From: Filosporella fistucella
Lineage: Eukaryota > Ascomycota > Leotiomycetes > Helotiales
Length of the DNA stretch: 64,000 nt
Assembly: GCA_030077755.1 (NCBI GenBank)
Contig: JAQJZZ010000021.1
Span: 1,054,001-1,118,000, forward strand
Reading direction: 5' to 3'
Below, one piece after another: positions 32,796 through 46,449 of this stretch (positions within the stretch are counted from its first letter, which is position 1; each line of letters starts with the position of its first letter). The position numbers and the translations under genes are program-made. Under the pieces are notes generated by a model, which had not been told where the DNA came from, searched no databases, and was given only the letters and a program-made list of their open reading frames with translations.

Positions 32796-35700
32796 GTACT
32801 TCGTGCAAAAGTTCTCTTGCTGCAGAGAAAAAGCGATTGCAGAGTACACAGGTGGTGTTGTTACGTTTATTGACTCGTTAAATCGAATGGCGTTGAGCTT
32901 CCCAATAAGGTTAAAGGGACGCACTCCTAGACACACAGTGGGGTGAGTCACATGATTAAGTGCTTCAGGCAAAGTCACATGTATACGTGTCTATTCCATT
33001 TCAAAGTTTTCTATCAACGTCAACACCAACACAACGAGCCTTGTGGATAGCGTATGGTTGTGTGTTAAACTTGCTATATATATTCTCTGCAGCCCTTCAA
33101 AATGCTTTATCACATGCACTCATGCCGTCATCGCTCCGATCAAACTCTCTTCACCACGATCCCTCTTTTCAATTAACTCAAAGTTTCAATTCAAACAAAC
33201 GTCATGACGTTGCATGAACTTCCTTCACCTCTTTAAACTCTTTTTTCAGAACTCTCTCTCCGCAAACTCTCTGCATAAGGTTTTCGAAACAAACATGAGG
33301 TCGAAGGTCGATCCCGATCGCGATAGCAGTCTCAAGCTGGATTTGCACTGGCATCGGCGGCAACGATATAAAAGATGCTGAACTCAGAATCCCACAAGGT
33401 TCTCGTGGGAAAGGTAAATTCCGGATGTTCTCCAGAGCACTGATAACAACTTGGAGACGAAAGCAAAGCTGATATCGCATTTGCTTGCAAGTGCCTGGAG
33501 GCTTGGTAGTGGCAATCCCTTCCATGCAAGTGAACGTCTTTCTAGGCATGAGAATGCTGAAACAAAATGAAGAACCACTTATCTCCACTGTGCTTTCTGA
33601 AGCGCGAATCTTTTGTTCGTGCCATGGCAGTTCAGAGTCGAATAGTTCATCGGAGAATGGAAGTCGGCACTCGATTCTCTTGGGCGCATGACTTGGTAAG
33701 GAACCTCTTTCTTGGAAATAATACCAAGCTGGACCCAATTCTTGGGATTTGTTCTCGGATCCATTTCCCAACAAAAGCACACTTTCGGAGTTGGTTTCAA
33801 GCGGAACTTACCATGTACTCGGTCTCGCAACTAATGCGAGAGGATTCAAGCTGCAAAGAAATCATCTTCGTACGAACAAAAATATATAGACAAAAGCAGA
33901 TCTCAAGTCGATCACACGTCTGAAGGGCTCTAACCCCCAAGATCTTCCCCCACCAAAGATTCTCACCAAGAACCGACCTGGGTGTCACGTGCCGCAGTCG
34001 GCCCGTTGGCTACCTGGCAGCGTTTCATTAAATCCCAACCTCAGGAAACGCCCCTGAGGGACAGTTTGAAAAAGTCCCAAGGAAAGTTGAGGCGCACATA
34101 TGCGAGGATGCCTGTTCTTACCACCGTCCCAAACAATTGAAACAACTTGAAGGCAGGTCAGAAAGCCTATGCCCTAAGCGGAAGGACAAAAGAACAAAAT
34201 GTTCTAGAAGAAAGCCGAGACTCCTGAGATTTTGACAGCGGCTGGTAGCGTGGTTAGAGGTCTCACCATGAAGCTTCAATTTCGACTTCTCCTTTTTTTC
34301 TGATCAATTACAATATGAGAAACAGAAATGGAAACAAAATGCGGGTGGCTTCTGAGGTGCGTAAAAGGGTGAGAAAGGGAGCATGCAAGTTGTGCAGAAT
34401 GCGAGCGTTGCATTTCATCCCATCTCCTCACGGACTTGGCTATCACAATGTTCGAGCACCTACATCGTGAACCAGGGTTCTCAACACAAAAGAGGTCAAC
34501 CGTCCGCTTGGCAATTACTTTCTCCCGCCGCAATACAGCTGTATTTCGTCGATTTTTCGTCCCTTCATACGCCGTTGCCCCGCATCCTTCTGCTCTCAGA
34601 CGGTGCATCCAGTTCCTCAGCACCGTTTCATTGAATTTTAAACACGAAAGGAAATCCCCGATTGCTCCAAACATCATCATCATCATCATCATCAAGGTGC
34701 TTCTCGACTCGAAACAAGAGGATCGATAAGTATCCGAAGCTTGTCATTATCGCAGTCGATTATAGGGAGGGGGCGCTTCCGGACTCCGGGGAAGAGTGGA
34801 TAAATTTAGATGGCAGATATTATTATTGTGAGACACGGTGATTGGATTTGAAACGGTGCAAGGCAAGGGAAACATACACTTTTCGCAGAATGCCAGCCTG
34901 TGTCAGTCATCTCCGATATTGAATCCTCGGAATCTCAACCCCACTCTACGGACAGTTATCGTCGGATTCAATTCTGAGTCTGTGAGTTGCCTAAGACGGG
35001 AGATCAGAGAAGCATTGATGATAATCTCTCCTCTTTCATAGTCCAAAGTAAATTGCCTCATGCCAGCACGGTGATTTCCCCTCTCTTGCAACGTACGCAA
35101 TCCTCATTTCTTCCTCCACGAGCACAGTTTCAATTGCACTCCCATCACCCTAGAAACAATCAACCGTCAGTGCTCACTGCTCACTGCTCACGACTCAAGC
35201 AACAAGCAACATGCAACATAAGCATCACTTGATTCACTTTCCCTCCCGCTGCCAAACTCAATTTCTGGCCCCGAAATACAGCCAGCTCTCAAAAACAAAG
35301 ATTCTTTTTCCCATGTTCTTAACATTATCCACCTCTCCTGTCGGCATTTCATAATGTGAAATAATCATTAACCTCTTACCCGACTCTCCCACCCATCACA
35401 AATATCCACCCCAGAGCCACTTCCAACGCCCAAAACATGGGTTTTCTCACCGCAAACCCGTTTCGAACACTTGGCTTGGCACCACTTAGAGCCTGTTTCT
35501 CGAGCGAAGCCTTTTGGGGGAGATCAATCTGGACGCTTGTTCCTGGCTGCTAAAGGGTCTTATCAGAGATGATATAGGGCTGGGGTAAGCTCTTGAGAAG
35601 AGCTGTGTGGTGGGGTTGCTAGGGGCGGAGGACAGGGGAGTTGGGTAAGGGGCAGGGGAGCTATCACAACGGTTATTTGTGCACCTGCAGAAGCTTCAGC

Positions 35701-38700
35701 AACTTTTGTGATTCTTCAGCAGGAGAGAGAGGTAAAGCGAAGGGAAGAAAGGAGTATTGAGCGGGTGCGTACATGCAGATTGATTGTGCAATGTGCGGTG
35801 AGGTGCAGAATGCAGCCTTCTCTATCTACTGCAGCATCGCTTCGCTGAATTCTCAAAAGTTCAGACGAAGTAACTTCCGAGGCTGTTCTTTCTTTGTGCT
35901 ATCTCATTCAATAGTTTGGTTCCATTCCTGCTGTGCTATTGATGAGGATATAGAATATGATCTCCAGCCAAAACGCCAACGGAGAGGGCAACCTATCAGG
36001 GTGCTGCCGACGAACAGAGGAAGAAACGGTCTACGGAGAATAAAACCTTCCTGCTCATTTGAACCTTCCTCTCGGTTGTGTACAGGATCAAAAGCCTCGT
36101 CCAGAACCACGGCTGGCCTCGTGGTTGTTGTTAGGGTAAAAAATACCTGGAAGAATTGACATGGCTAGCAAAGCAAGATTCACAGCCACCACCAATCCTG
36201 CATTTCACAATTCATCTTGCCCCACCATTCTGTGACTTGTGCTTGAATTTGTGCGTGTGCTTGTAACCGACAACATCTAATCTTATTTCAAGCACAAGAA
36301 GACGGGCCAGATCTCGTCATCTGGTCGGGTGCAAGATCTCGTCCAAAAAAAGACCATCACGCCGTTGTCACATCTGCATCTGGCTGTCATCTAAGCAGGT
36401 GGCTCTGGGCTACCCGTGGCGGTGAGGCTGGATAAACTCAATGAGCAAAGAATCATACGTTTATATCTCTATCAGGAAGGGCCTGCGCGGAGATGATAAC
36501 TTATGAGGCAAAGACTCAGCAAGGGAGAGGAATAGATATGTGGCGGAGAGAAGAACGAGAAAAGGATCAGAGCGCAAACGGTGGGGAGGGAAAGGTCCAC
36601 GTTTTTGTGCTTCAGCATGAACATAACATTTGCGAGCGGGCCTCTCAAGAAGAAGCTTCGATACTGGCTGGATCGCTTTTCCGGTGCATGCATAATTAAT
36701 CCTCCGTACGGATGCGGTCGTGACTCGTAGAATTTCAAGTTGTGCATCCATGTGGTTTATTCTCCGTCTTCCTGACTACTCAGTTGAGCAGGGACTTATT
36801 GGTTTGCTGTGCGTTGCAGAAACTAATTAAACTACAAAGCTGGGACAAAGCATTACTAAGGTACCTTAGCAAAGAGCCTGTTTTGATTTTACGCTCCAGA
36901 GCTCTGAATCGATCTTGACTGTGCAGTATTGGCATTGCAAGTATACTTACTGGTGGCTGATGGGCTATGATGATAATGTATCGAGGTAAAGAACTCGACC
37001 ATTCTGCCCCTCACTCCAGCCCCGCTTACCGCGAAAAATACAAACTTTTGCCATGATCTCCGGCACTGAAGGATGATGCTGGCGGGAATTGGACGAAAAG
37101 GTTTACCACCTGAAGTAACATATCTGTCCCAGTCCCATAAGGTTGATGCTGGTCCATAATGGAAGTTTTAAAGTCGAGAAACAAGCTTACTCTGATCCGT
37201 GAAACAAGAGGTCGGTGGTGGCCCTGTGTGTGGATCTGGGTGGGGTGGCTGCTGGACTAGAGTACCTCGAGTACTACTCTACAACATCAACAAGTGCCTG
37301 GCAGGCTGGCAGTTACCGTACTACTCAAGTACGAATACTCTTCAACACTGTGTCAGCTCAAGGCCAAAGCGTGAATATTATGTACACTTTGGTCTTCTAC
37401 TTCCTTAGAGCATCATGAGATCGTCCTACACGGCAGATGCATTACCACAGGAGATTAACTTACCTGAGAGCAATGCCATCTCTACTTAGCCTACTGTCAT
37501 AAGCACTACTTGCATCTCTAGATTCTTGTCTCCCGCTGTCTGCTGGAGCTCAAGACACGGGCTTCAGGATTTAGATGCAACCATTTCGTTTGGCCATCGT
37601 TTCTATTCTTTCTACCGAGCTGTACCACCAGTGTGATCACTGTCAAGCCCATCCGCATGGGAGCCTTGTGAGAGATTTGTGATAGGGGATACAACCGGTG
37701 ATAGGATCTTCAGGAAAGCAGCCGGGCGAACAAAACCAGGGAGGGGAGAGGAGCGGAAGAGCGGGTGGACTCAAAATGCTTGTTGAAGCTGATCACGGAA
37801 TCGATACGAGAATAAACTTCGTCAGACCCTGCCGTCCATCAGAAATCTCGAATATTGCCAGCCGGTCTGAGATGTTCTCGTTGAATTCTACATTGTACTG
37901 TGCAACCGGACATTTGATACCATTACGGTTTGAGGATGGTAAGGGCTGGTCGTTGAGCGCAAAACTTGAGCCCTGTAGCCGCACAGACGGGCACGGCATA
38001 CGAACCGAATTTGGCCTTGAACCCCGCGTCAGGGCACCTGGACGGAATCGCGTTGCATGAAGAGTGAATCTCTCCGGTGATTGAGTGTTTCGACAATGAG
38101 AATGGATTGTTTCTCTATGCTCCTCATGATCAGGGAGAAAATGGAACTTGAAGGTTTGGGATGAACGGTAAGTGTATTCTACCCCATCGATAGACCATGC
38201 GTAGAGCTTCACGTAAATTATTCTATCGAGTCAATTATGGAGGGGTAATAACGACGCTTGGGATAGCGAAACTTCTCATGTTTGCACATGGCATGCGTCA
38301 AGTTGAGAGTTAATGACTTGCTCTAGCTAGAAAGCTTACTGTCAAGCAACGCCACGATGGTGAGATGGTTTACTTGACATTTTACTTTGATCCAGATATT
38401 AGAGTTGCGGCCGAGTCAGTTTAAAGATGCACGTGGGGAGAGGCAAAAGAAACCCATGGTATGTCATCATGGTGATGCCTCAGAATCAAAAGCAACTGTA
38501 CTGTGGTCCAGATAGCAGGAGTTGATATGCAGTAATGGTATCAATGACTAACATCAACTCATGCCCTCTATCACAGCACCTCCGGAAGTTGGCGTTGTAA
38601 GATAATTACTTCTTTAGGAGGATTTCGGTACATGATCTTCTCATTTTAAGAGTGCAAATTGATATTCCTGCTCTTCATCTCAAGTGCTGGTGATCAAAAC

Positions 38701-39727
38701 CTCATCGTCGATTCAGGCTTGGATTCACGATAGAGTTGGTCGACAAGCGAGGGGGTAACCCAGACCTCTCTTCTCTCCTCAGATTGCGCCACTAGAGCTA
38801 TCTATCACCCTCCAACCCAAAGTCATCGTCCGTGCAAGAATTAACCTTACGTTACAACAAACCTCCTCCTTACTTCAATGCTTTTGCTCACCCAATCGAT
38901 ACCCCCTTTCGCACCGGGGATTTACGGTTCAGACGCAGAGTCTCCTAAAAATGAAAAAATTTGTATTTCTTCCCACCAGGTCAGTTTTAACCGATCCATT
39001 ACCAGAGGTCAAACGGTCTGTCGAGTGCACCAAATGCTCGAGTGCTGCATATACCCTAACAGTTTTCCATGCAGTAGGAAGCCCAGTTCCATGTCGCTTC
39101 AGCAAGAGGGAACAAAATGCACGGTGCACATTGACCTTGACCCTCCTGTACAGTCCAGTAGACCTACCCTAATCCTCATCCTAGTTGATCTCGGAGCAGG
39201 CTTCCTGTCAAGGGCTCAAGCGGTTTCATTGCCAGGGTGCTTGTCTTCGCATGCACCGCAGCCACGCCTCAGTTGCCGATATGCACAATTCGGTCTTGCT
39301 GCCAGGTCGCGATACCAGGTGCTGGCAAAGCAGAAGGGAAAAAGCTCTGTGTCTCAGACGCCACAGCGTTCATGTTGCCCTTCAAGGGTTTCCTCCCATC
39401 CCGGCACCATCGTTGGAGGAGCAGGCAAACCAAACCGTGACTAGTATTCCCTGTTGCATGCTTTCTTATGTGAGCTGGGATTGTTATTAAGACTTTGGAT
39501 CGCCTCCGTTGTGCTGGGGTTGGTCCAAGAGCCTGGCACCCCATAAGTATATCTTCCGCCGCCCTGGCTTTTAATTTAAAGGAACCAGTGGAATATCTGG
39601 AGTTCAGTTATTATATCTGGCTCTGATATCCATTCCTTCGACAGTGGACCCAGAGCGTTTGAGATCTTGCTCTTTCAGTCCTCCTATCACATCACACGAA
39701 TCAAGTAATCCTTAGGATTTCGACCTA
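32796..39727. other. Long gene-poor stretch
   Basis: Almost 7 kb holds no gene I can support. Open frames up to about 190 residues (33202-33780 minus, 38878-39444 plus, 35773-36159 plus) lack ATG starts, motifs or splice logic. The right-hand part presumably includes the promoter and a long 5' leader of the gene at 39728. A CAT microsatellite lies at 34672-34692 and a small GCTCACT tandem near 35173. It may hold non-coding transcripts; I see no tRNA. Confidence 0.45.
34672..34692. repeat. CAT trinucleotide microsatellite (7 units)
   Basis: Seven perfect CAT units. The poly-Met reading on the minus strand is a by-product, not a protein. Confidence 0.9.
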
Positions 39728-41911
39728 ATGGCTCATATTGCGGATCTAATGGTGGAGCCTCCGAGCAGCTTGGGGTTGAATAATTATATAGCGAGAGAGC
39801 TATCACCTCATTCCGCACATTCATCAATCGATTCAGTAGGTATCCTTCATATGTACAAATCGTACCATCAGTGGTTAACAAACCCTCAGACACCAGATAT
39901 CCCTCTCATAGATGAGAAGGAGAAGTATGTGTGGAGAATGCATCAGCCAACAGAGTCACGCAAGTACCAGCTCTTCCCGGCAAAGGATAAGCTATCACTA
40001 GCTGGAGGACAACCATCACAAACGTGTTCGGCGGGGCAGAATGGAGAAGAGAAGGAACGATCACTACTCGCAAGTGCCCTTCGACTGAAGCCAAAAGAGC
40101 AGAGCATTGTCAGACGGAGGAAAGCCAGCATTCCCGAATTAGGACCAATGACAACGGTTCAAGAGATAGCCATGGATTCTCGTGAGCATTTGTCAGACAA
40201 ATATTCTGTCGCACAATACTGATTTATATTTCCAGCTACAATACCCGGCCGTCCTCCTTTGCATGAGCGATCGATAAGTGCACCCGGAAACAGTTGGAGG
40301 CAGCATGTCTTTGGGGAAAGCATGCTCTCCTGCATATCCGGACCTGCATTGGATGAAAACGCTGAAATGGCTATATTTGATATTGGTAACACAAGGGGTC
40401 AAGCGAATGTATCTGGGGAAAGCCACCCGCCAACAATATCGAGAGAACAGAGCCGATCCGCCTCGCCGAAGCAACCGTTATCTCCAAAATCTTTGGCGCC
40501 TCTTGTCATCCCCCACCAGCCTCAAAGTCATAACCGCTCATCATCGAGATCACGGATAAGATCGAATAGCAGCAACAATCCTCCAGATGTTCCTCCAAAA
40601 TCAGCCAGGATGAAAGAGGGTTCCCCTCATCCACGTGCTTCCCCCTATACACCCATGTCTTCTTCCTCAACTAGCCTATTATCAGCTTCTACCGCACCGA
40701 CCTCTGTTTCCAACACACCAAACTCAGCACTTACTCATCCTCAATTTCCTATCGAAGGTCGTTGCTCTCCCAAGCCATGGAACATGAACACATGTGCCGT
40801 CTCTACCTCAGCTCCTTCCTATAGTCCTCTGGGGCATACTCGAGGCCAATCAGATGCCCCACATACTCTTGCCCATCAAAGATCATTTCCTCTATACACA
40901 CATGGCCACCGCCGACATGAATCAGAGAGTGGTGCCTCGATCATGGATCGTGGCCGTCCCAAGAAGAGAGCACCAGTTGAGGGCTCTCCAGTAAAAAGAT
41001 CTGGCTCCAAGCGTTCTCCCTCTAACCCAACCTCATCACCTGTCGACAAGTCAGAAGAACAAAAAGCCTTTGAGCATCTCCCATCTGGGATCCGTGCTAC
41101 AAATGCCTCCTCAGTTCTCCCAACTTCGGAGATCGAGAATCTCCGCAAACAAGCTTTTGGACAAGCTTCTCGCTTTGAAGTTCTACCTTCAAAAGACGTC
41201 GAGGCACTTTCTCGTGAGCTCAGAGCTTTGGATGAAAGATGCGAGTATCTCAGAAAAACACATCGCTCTCTTCGCTCCGGACGACGAAACTTGCATGATC
41301 GGATCTGCACTTATCTTCGCAGCCCAAGAGTGGCTCGATTTAGTCATGAAAGCATGCTAAAGCAAGAAGAGGCGTTGAGTGAGTTGGACAGCAGCATTGA
41401 TGACTGGGTATCCAAACTCGAGCAAGCCGAGAATAGACGAACTCGTGTTCGTCAAAAGCTATTGGAACATGTAGCAGCTGCTTTGATTATGCATCCCGCT
41501 TCCCCTACTTCTGAGGTGCAAGATCTTCCAAAGCAACATGTTACAGCCATGGCCCCTTCACCTCGCGATCTCAATACTCCTCCACGATCGCCTACTAAGG
41601 CGACCAGTCCAGACAGACTCGAAAGAGTTGTTGAGGAGGTCAAGATCACTAGCCCAGAGCCCAAGGTTAGACGGGGAGGCAGAGATGTAGAAAGCATCAG
41701 AATATACGCCGACAGCGACGTTTATGCGCTGATGAAAGACCTCGACGAGGAAATCAATCGCATGGGTGAACAAGAGAAGATCGATGCCCGAGAACGCGAG
41801 TCAAAGAAAGAAGACACTATCGCTGCAGGCCAAATGTTGAATGCCGTCACTTTTGAAGGCATGGTTGTCCATCGCGAACGCAGCTTGGGAAAATTGAGAG
41901 GAGATTGTTAG
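39728..41911 (+). CDS. Up-regulated-during-septation-like (Uds1-type) coiled-coil protein
   Basis: Two exons (intron 40182-40235) sum to 2130 nt, or 709 residues. After a short N-terminus with KYQLFPAKDKLSL, a long disordered Ser/Pro-rich region (about 170-410) carries many SP/RSxS sites. The conserved core follows, about residues 440-560: EVLPSKDVEALSRELRALDE, CEYLRKTHRSLRSGRR, HESMLKQEEALSELDSSIDD and QAENRRTRVRQKLLEHVAAA, a predicted antiparallel coiled coil. Proteins with this core in filamentous ascomycetes are usually annotated as up-regulated during septation; I assign that name from memory of the motif. Acidic/basic helices and ITSPEPKVRRGG close the protein. A cytoskeletal or septal scaffold role is inference. 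Confidence 0.75.
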
Positions 41912-44554
41912 GGGATGAGAAATCACGAGAGATGGTTATGGTTGATGGTTATGCCTCACGCACTCACGCACATTCTTTTATTTTCTTATCTTGTCGTTTA
42001 CTTCTTCACTTCTATCATGTCTTCCTACGACCACGAGAAACATGTTTTATGTCCTCTCTTGCATTGCTTGCAGTTGCTATTTCGTTCCCTCAATTCGGAT
42101 CGATCGATTGTTGATACCAACATTTTCAGGAGTTACTCTGGGTCTCTTTTGTGTAGGGCATTCAGAATGTCACTTGCAGACTATTGCTATATCCCTTGGA
42201 TGCGTATGCTATTTACGCTTCGCAACGAGTTTGTTTATATGAGATCTTATACACGGTATGGATTTGGGAGGAAAGGATGGATTGGAAGGCGTTTGACTTG
42301 TCCGCCTGCTAAATGAGCTTATATAGCTATGATCACAAGATCGGATAATAAAAAGAAAAAATCAGACAACTTCTAAGTTCTATGTATCATATCTTTCGTG
42401 AAGTGATTCTACCTGTGCAACGTAATGATCCGAGGTGAAGATAAACGATTACACGTGACTACATGTTTGAACTCTCGGCATTGAAATCAACATCCCTCCA
42501 AAATATTTTGTCTCGAAGTCATCATATTTGCCATCTACAGTAAAACAGACAACCACACACAACTAATTCAGCGATATTTACCATTCAATCCCTTGCTATG
42601 GTCCCAATCAAAGATCACTAACAGACAATAATTCACCGTCCAGCTAGGAACTACTCTCCAATTCCTCGAGCTCGACCCTCCTACATTCCACTCCACCTCC
42701 TTCGAGCTCCCAATCTCCATGCCGATGGACTCGACATTGATTCGTCCTCTAACCGTCGACGCTTGTGCAGCATATCCTAGGAAACCTAAAGAGAGCTTCA
42801 CACAATCGAGTGCGCAATTGCGCGCGGAAGACGAGATTGTTGCGCCATTGGAAACAAGAGATTGGGTCAAGACTCGAAAAGTTTGCGCATCCGTGCAGGA
42901 GTGATATCTGCAGCTCAGAATTGAGTATAAAGGAATCAGTCATACGAATTTTAATACTTTTTAGGAGATCACTGAGCTTTGCGCCGTGGCAGAGCTCCAA
43001 GATGGTAAAGGAGGGAAATGGGTGTGTATTGGAAGCACTCAATTTGGGGATATTTGGTCTCTTGAGAGCAATTGCGTGCTTCAGAGAGGATTGATTCGAA
43101 CATGTTACATGAGGATATCATGGATATCCTATAGTTTGGCAGCTGGTCCCTGCGAAGGAGGCTTGTATTGACCGGACAAGAGATCACATAGTGGATGAAC
43201 CGGCACCTGTCAACTTACTCGGCCTGAAATATCTACAGCATGTGTTGTCCCCCTTCCCTTTGGCTTTATAACAGGAGCCCTCTCATGGTCTCCTTACCTC
43301 TTTTCCCTTGGCCTCGACAAACCAATGGTTGGGGTGTATACCAAACGCATGATTTGATCGCAAAGCTATGTATTGCAAGGATTGCGTCCAGGAGAACGGC
43401 CAGCTGTTGGGCTAGGATAGTGAGGTGATCTATATGCCGTTGCAAGATTATAGAAGATTTCAACTCAAGATTTTCCAAACAGCTATTGTACAATCGCCTT
43501 CTTCTTTCCAAGTGGAGTGGTACATCTTGTTGTATTTTGCGCTACTACATTGCACCTTGTAGCTCACACTGTTTTCATTCAGCGAAACTGTATCAAAATC
43601 TACTGAAAGCACAGTTCTGGCAGGAGGCGTGCAATCTTCGCGATGCGTCGACGAAGTCTCTGATTAACATACTTCCATACCTGATGGTGTCGAGTATACG
43701 GCAATCCTTGAAAGTTGAGGTTATGATACGAGCATCTCTGTTGGAATCCCGCTGAACGATGCAGGTTTGTTTTGGAAGCTCAAGGCTCGAAGTATATAGT
43801 GTTTGAGAGCCCCTATCACAAATGCCCTTTTCTCATATTATGTCGCCTCCGTTTGTACTCATGGAGGGGTGTAGTACACTAAGTAACATAAACCACTGCA
43901 TGCATCATTACAAGACATTTAGTCGCAAGTCTATCAGATTACTAAAATCAGAGAGGGAGAGTGTTGGCAGCAAACTGCTCGCTGTGCCTCAAATACTGCA
44001 TACAACATGCTCTTTGGCAGGGCCGTCCACGAATTAAGGCCATAGAGCAAACGGTTTACGTGATGTGTTTCAGTCTAAATGTCTGCATCCAGCTCTTTTT
44101 CTAGACTCCTGCTGCTCACAAAATCAACCTGTAAATTGGCTTCTCGACAGGCCACCTCTCTACTAAAAGACCACCACGTTCTCGACCATTTAGCACTATC
44201 CTCAGACTTCATATAAGTACGCATCCTGCCGTCTATTACCTCATATTCCTTCCGGGAGCTCCGGGTTGCCTTTCTGGTTCTTGGCGGGCGAGCGAGAATA
44301 ATTCCACCAATCTGCGCTTTGGAAAAGCGGCTGACTGGGGCCAGCCTCTGGCCTCTCACCCCATATTTGTCTTGGGATATTGAAAGATGAAGTTATTCCT
44401 CCTATCTAAACCTCTTGGAGAGGTGTGTATATATCGAATTGTTGTTCGGAGGGCGGGAGTTCGTCTTCCTATCTTTCGCTCGCATCGATTGCCATTTCCA
44501 CCCCAGAATCGAAAAACCAACAGGAATATTTTCAGCGAAATCCTCAGAAATGTG
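41912..44554. other. Intergenic region
   Basis: This 2.6 kb stretch lies between the Uds1-like 3' end and the HET gene 3' end. It includes the 3' UTR of the former. One weak coding candidate at 42568-42904 is listed separately; the rest shows nothing supported. Confidence 0.4.
42568..42904 (-). CDS. Possible C-terminal exon of an unrecognised small gene
   Basis: A frame ending at 42568 reads like a compact beta-rich protein: QTFRVLTQSLVSNG, then INVESIGMEIGSSKEVEW, then SRNWRVVPSWTVNYCLL and IFDWDH. A CTGCAG acceptor precedes it near 42910, and an open frame lies further upstream (to about 43042). The GTATGA and GTATTA donors I can see do not join the two in phase. No family is recognised. 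It could be chance. Confidence 0.25.
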
Positions 44555-46449
44555 TTACCTTATCATAAATGTCGTCTGGGAAAGGTCCCCTTTATCTAGC
44601 ATGTCTAATGCCTCCCCTTCCATGAGGCCATGCACGTAGCACTCACCCACAAACAAATAATCTTCTCCACTTGGCCGCAGACAAAACAATGTCTGTCCGC
44701 CAACCAGAAAACACAATTTATCTCCTTCTCTCGCAGCAGGTGGACACAAGGCAAAATATCCTTCTTTTCCATTTACAAATTTTCGCCCAGCAGACCCTCC
44801 TGAAGCTCTGTCCATCCACTGATAGCAATCACCACCTTGACTCATTCTTGTAATATCTGCCCCAATCTCATGGCTCTTGTCATACACCTTCACTAAGTAA
44901 TCAGTTGCATCAGCCAGTCTTTTTGAGATTGGAATTGGATCCTGCATCCTGCGTTTCTTGACCGCGGATATGGTTTCGAGTAATGCGAAAAGTGTAGGCT
45001 CGCCAGTACGATATTTTTTCGCTGTAGTGAATTCCCCTCTCAAATCAACATGTTGAGTTAAAGTGTGCCACACGTCTGAAATCCACGTGGCGGATAGAGT
45101 GAAATCAGATACCAGTATGATGTCGGAAATTTGGCCGACTGTGTCTATGATCACACCGTCCAGAGCGAGAATTTTCTCTGAATCAAGAAATTTTGGACTG
45201 GGTAGAATGTCCTTTGAAGGCCGATAAATACATACATCGTCTCCAAGAAGGTTGTACAGAGAGGTTTGGTTGTCCCATTGTGGCACCCAAGTTGGGAGGT
45301 TGTGCTTCAAGAGTGCTGTTTGAAAGTTAATCCATGACATATTGATCAGTGGCTTCCCCGAAACTTACAAGCTTCAATAGATTCATGCTGAACTACATTC
45401 AAGATCATGAGTGATTCGCCTCTTTGCAGCATTTGTACTGCAAGCTGATGATAAACGTCCTCAACTGATTTCGTGTAGTCAGGTTCTACTATAACGCTCT
45501 GGTTCGGTCCTACCTGTGCAGCAGGATGTCCAAGCAAGGCATATATATGATCTCGAGGATTACCTGCAAGTTGCCACCTCGCTCTATGTAGCTCATACAC
45601 GAAATTCAGCTCCTTGTCTTTGTATGACGAAGGAGAGAAGAGCTTGTACATGTACCAAGGCTTCCAAACCAAGAGGTCATACTTTCTTCGCAAGGCATAC
45701 CCGTGATCTTTGAGAAGAGTGGCGGCTTTGTAGACAAATTCCCAATCTATCAAGTGCGTGCCCCAGATCAATTCCGAGTTGGCGTCTGTGCCTATTTCCT
45801 GGAGGATCCATTTTCGATCAAACTGGCTTTCACTTAGAAAATTGATGACCCTGAATGGGAAGTACTAACTCACCCACGGTTGTCTAAACAACTTTCCAAA
45901 CGCAATCCAGTGATTTGGTGGAAACCATATCAGATCTTTTTGTTCTGCTTTGAACAGTTCTAGAAGCTCTGGATCTTGATCCATTCTTGCCAACGTTCTC
46001 GCCATTGAAAAAGCCATCTCAGCACATGTCTCGTCATCTTCTCCAAGCCAGACCAGCACTTTCGAAGCCTGTCGATAGATTGAATTCATATGTTTGACCT
46101 GTTGACTCCTCTCTGTCAAATCCATTTGATTTATGCAGATTTGGTCTACCCATAACACACGGGGTTGCATAGTATGTCGCAGACGACGAAGGGCGATGCC
46201 AAGGTTGGCTGTGAGCTTGATAGATTTCCCATCACAAATGATGGAATCCCAGGAGGTGATCCGGCCCCAGACGTATGAGAGTGCTTCGAATGGGTGAGGA
46301 TCTAGAGTACTCATTATCGACAAGCTGCCGACTAGAGGATCTGACGGGTTGCCTGGAGCCAGTGTGAGAACTCGAGTTTTCTCGAGGTAATCTGGATACG
46401 GGATCTGCTCATATTGATAAATATTAACCAAGGGCACATTCTCTGACAT
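44555..46449 (-). CDS. HET-domain (heterokaryon incompatibility-type) protein
   Basis: Three exons (introns 45823-45873 and 45316-45368; 1791 nt) encode 596 residues. The HET domain starts near residue 50 with FEALSYVWG and continues through LTANLGIALRRLRH, LWVDQICINQMDLTERSQQV and IYRQASKVLVWLGE. It ends at QPWFDRKWILQEIG, where the first intron falls exactly between Trp and Phe. The C-terminal half has DHIYALLGHPAA, EPDYTKSVEDVYHQLA and GECYVHGLMEGEALD, the usual tail of this family. Such proteins trigger or regulate non-self-recognition cell death in filamentous ascomycetes; most copies in a genome have no known allele partner. No NACHT or other effector domain is fused. It diverges from the flippase gene (promoter 46450-46999). 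Confidence 0.92.

Noticed and set aside
33202..33780. 192-residue minus-strand frame
   Set aside because: It opens at GTG rather than ATG, shows no family motif I can name, and no neighbouring exon joins in phase. A few patches look faintly like a transcription-factor middle region, but not enough to call.
34225..34270. tRNA-like stretch near TGGTAGCGTGGTTAGAGG
   Set aside because: Resembles an A-box in part, but there is no matching B-box (GGTTCRANNCC) or acceptor stem within tRNA distance.
34276..34695. Frame beginning with a run of Met
   Set aside because: The Met run is the CAT microsatellite read on the other strand; the rest has no coding character.
38878..39444. 188-residue plus-strand frame
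   Set aside because: Low-complexity Ser/Cys/Arg composition, overlaps equally long frames in other phases, and no motif. It is probably upstream sequence of the Uds1-like gene.
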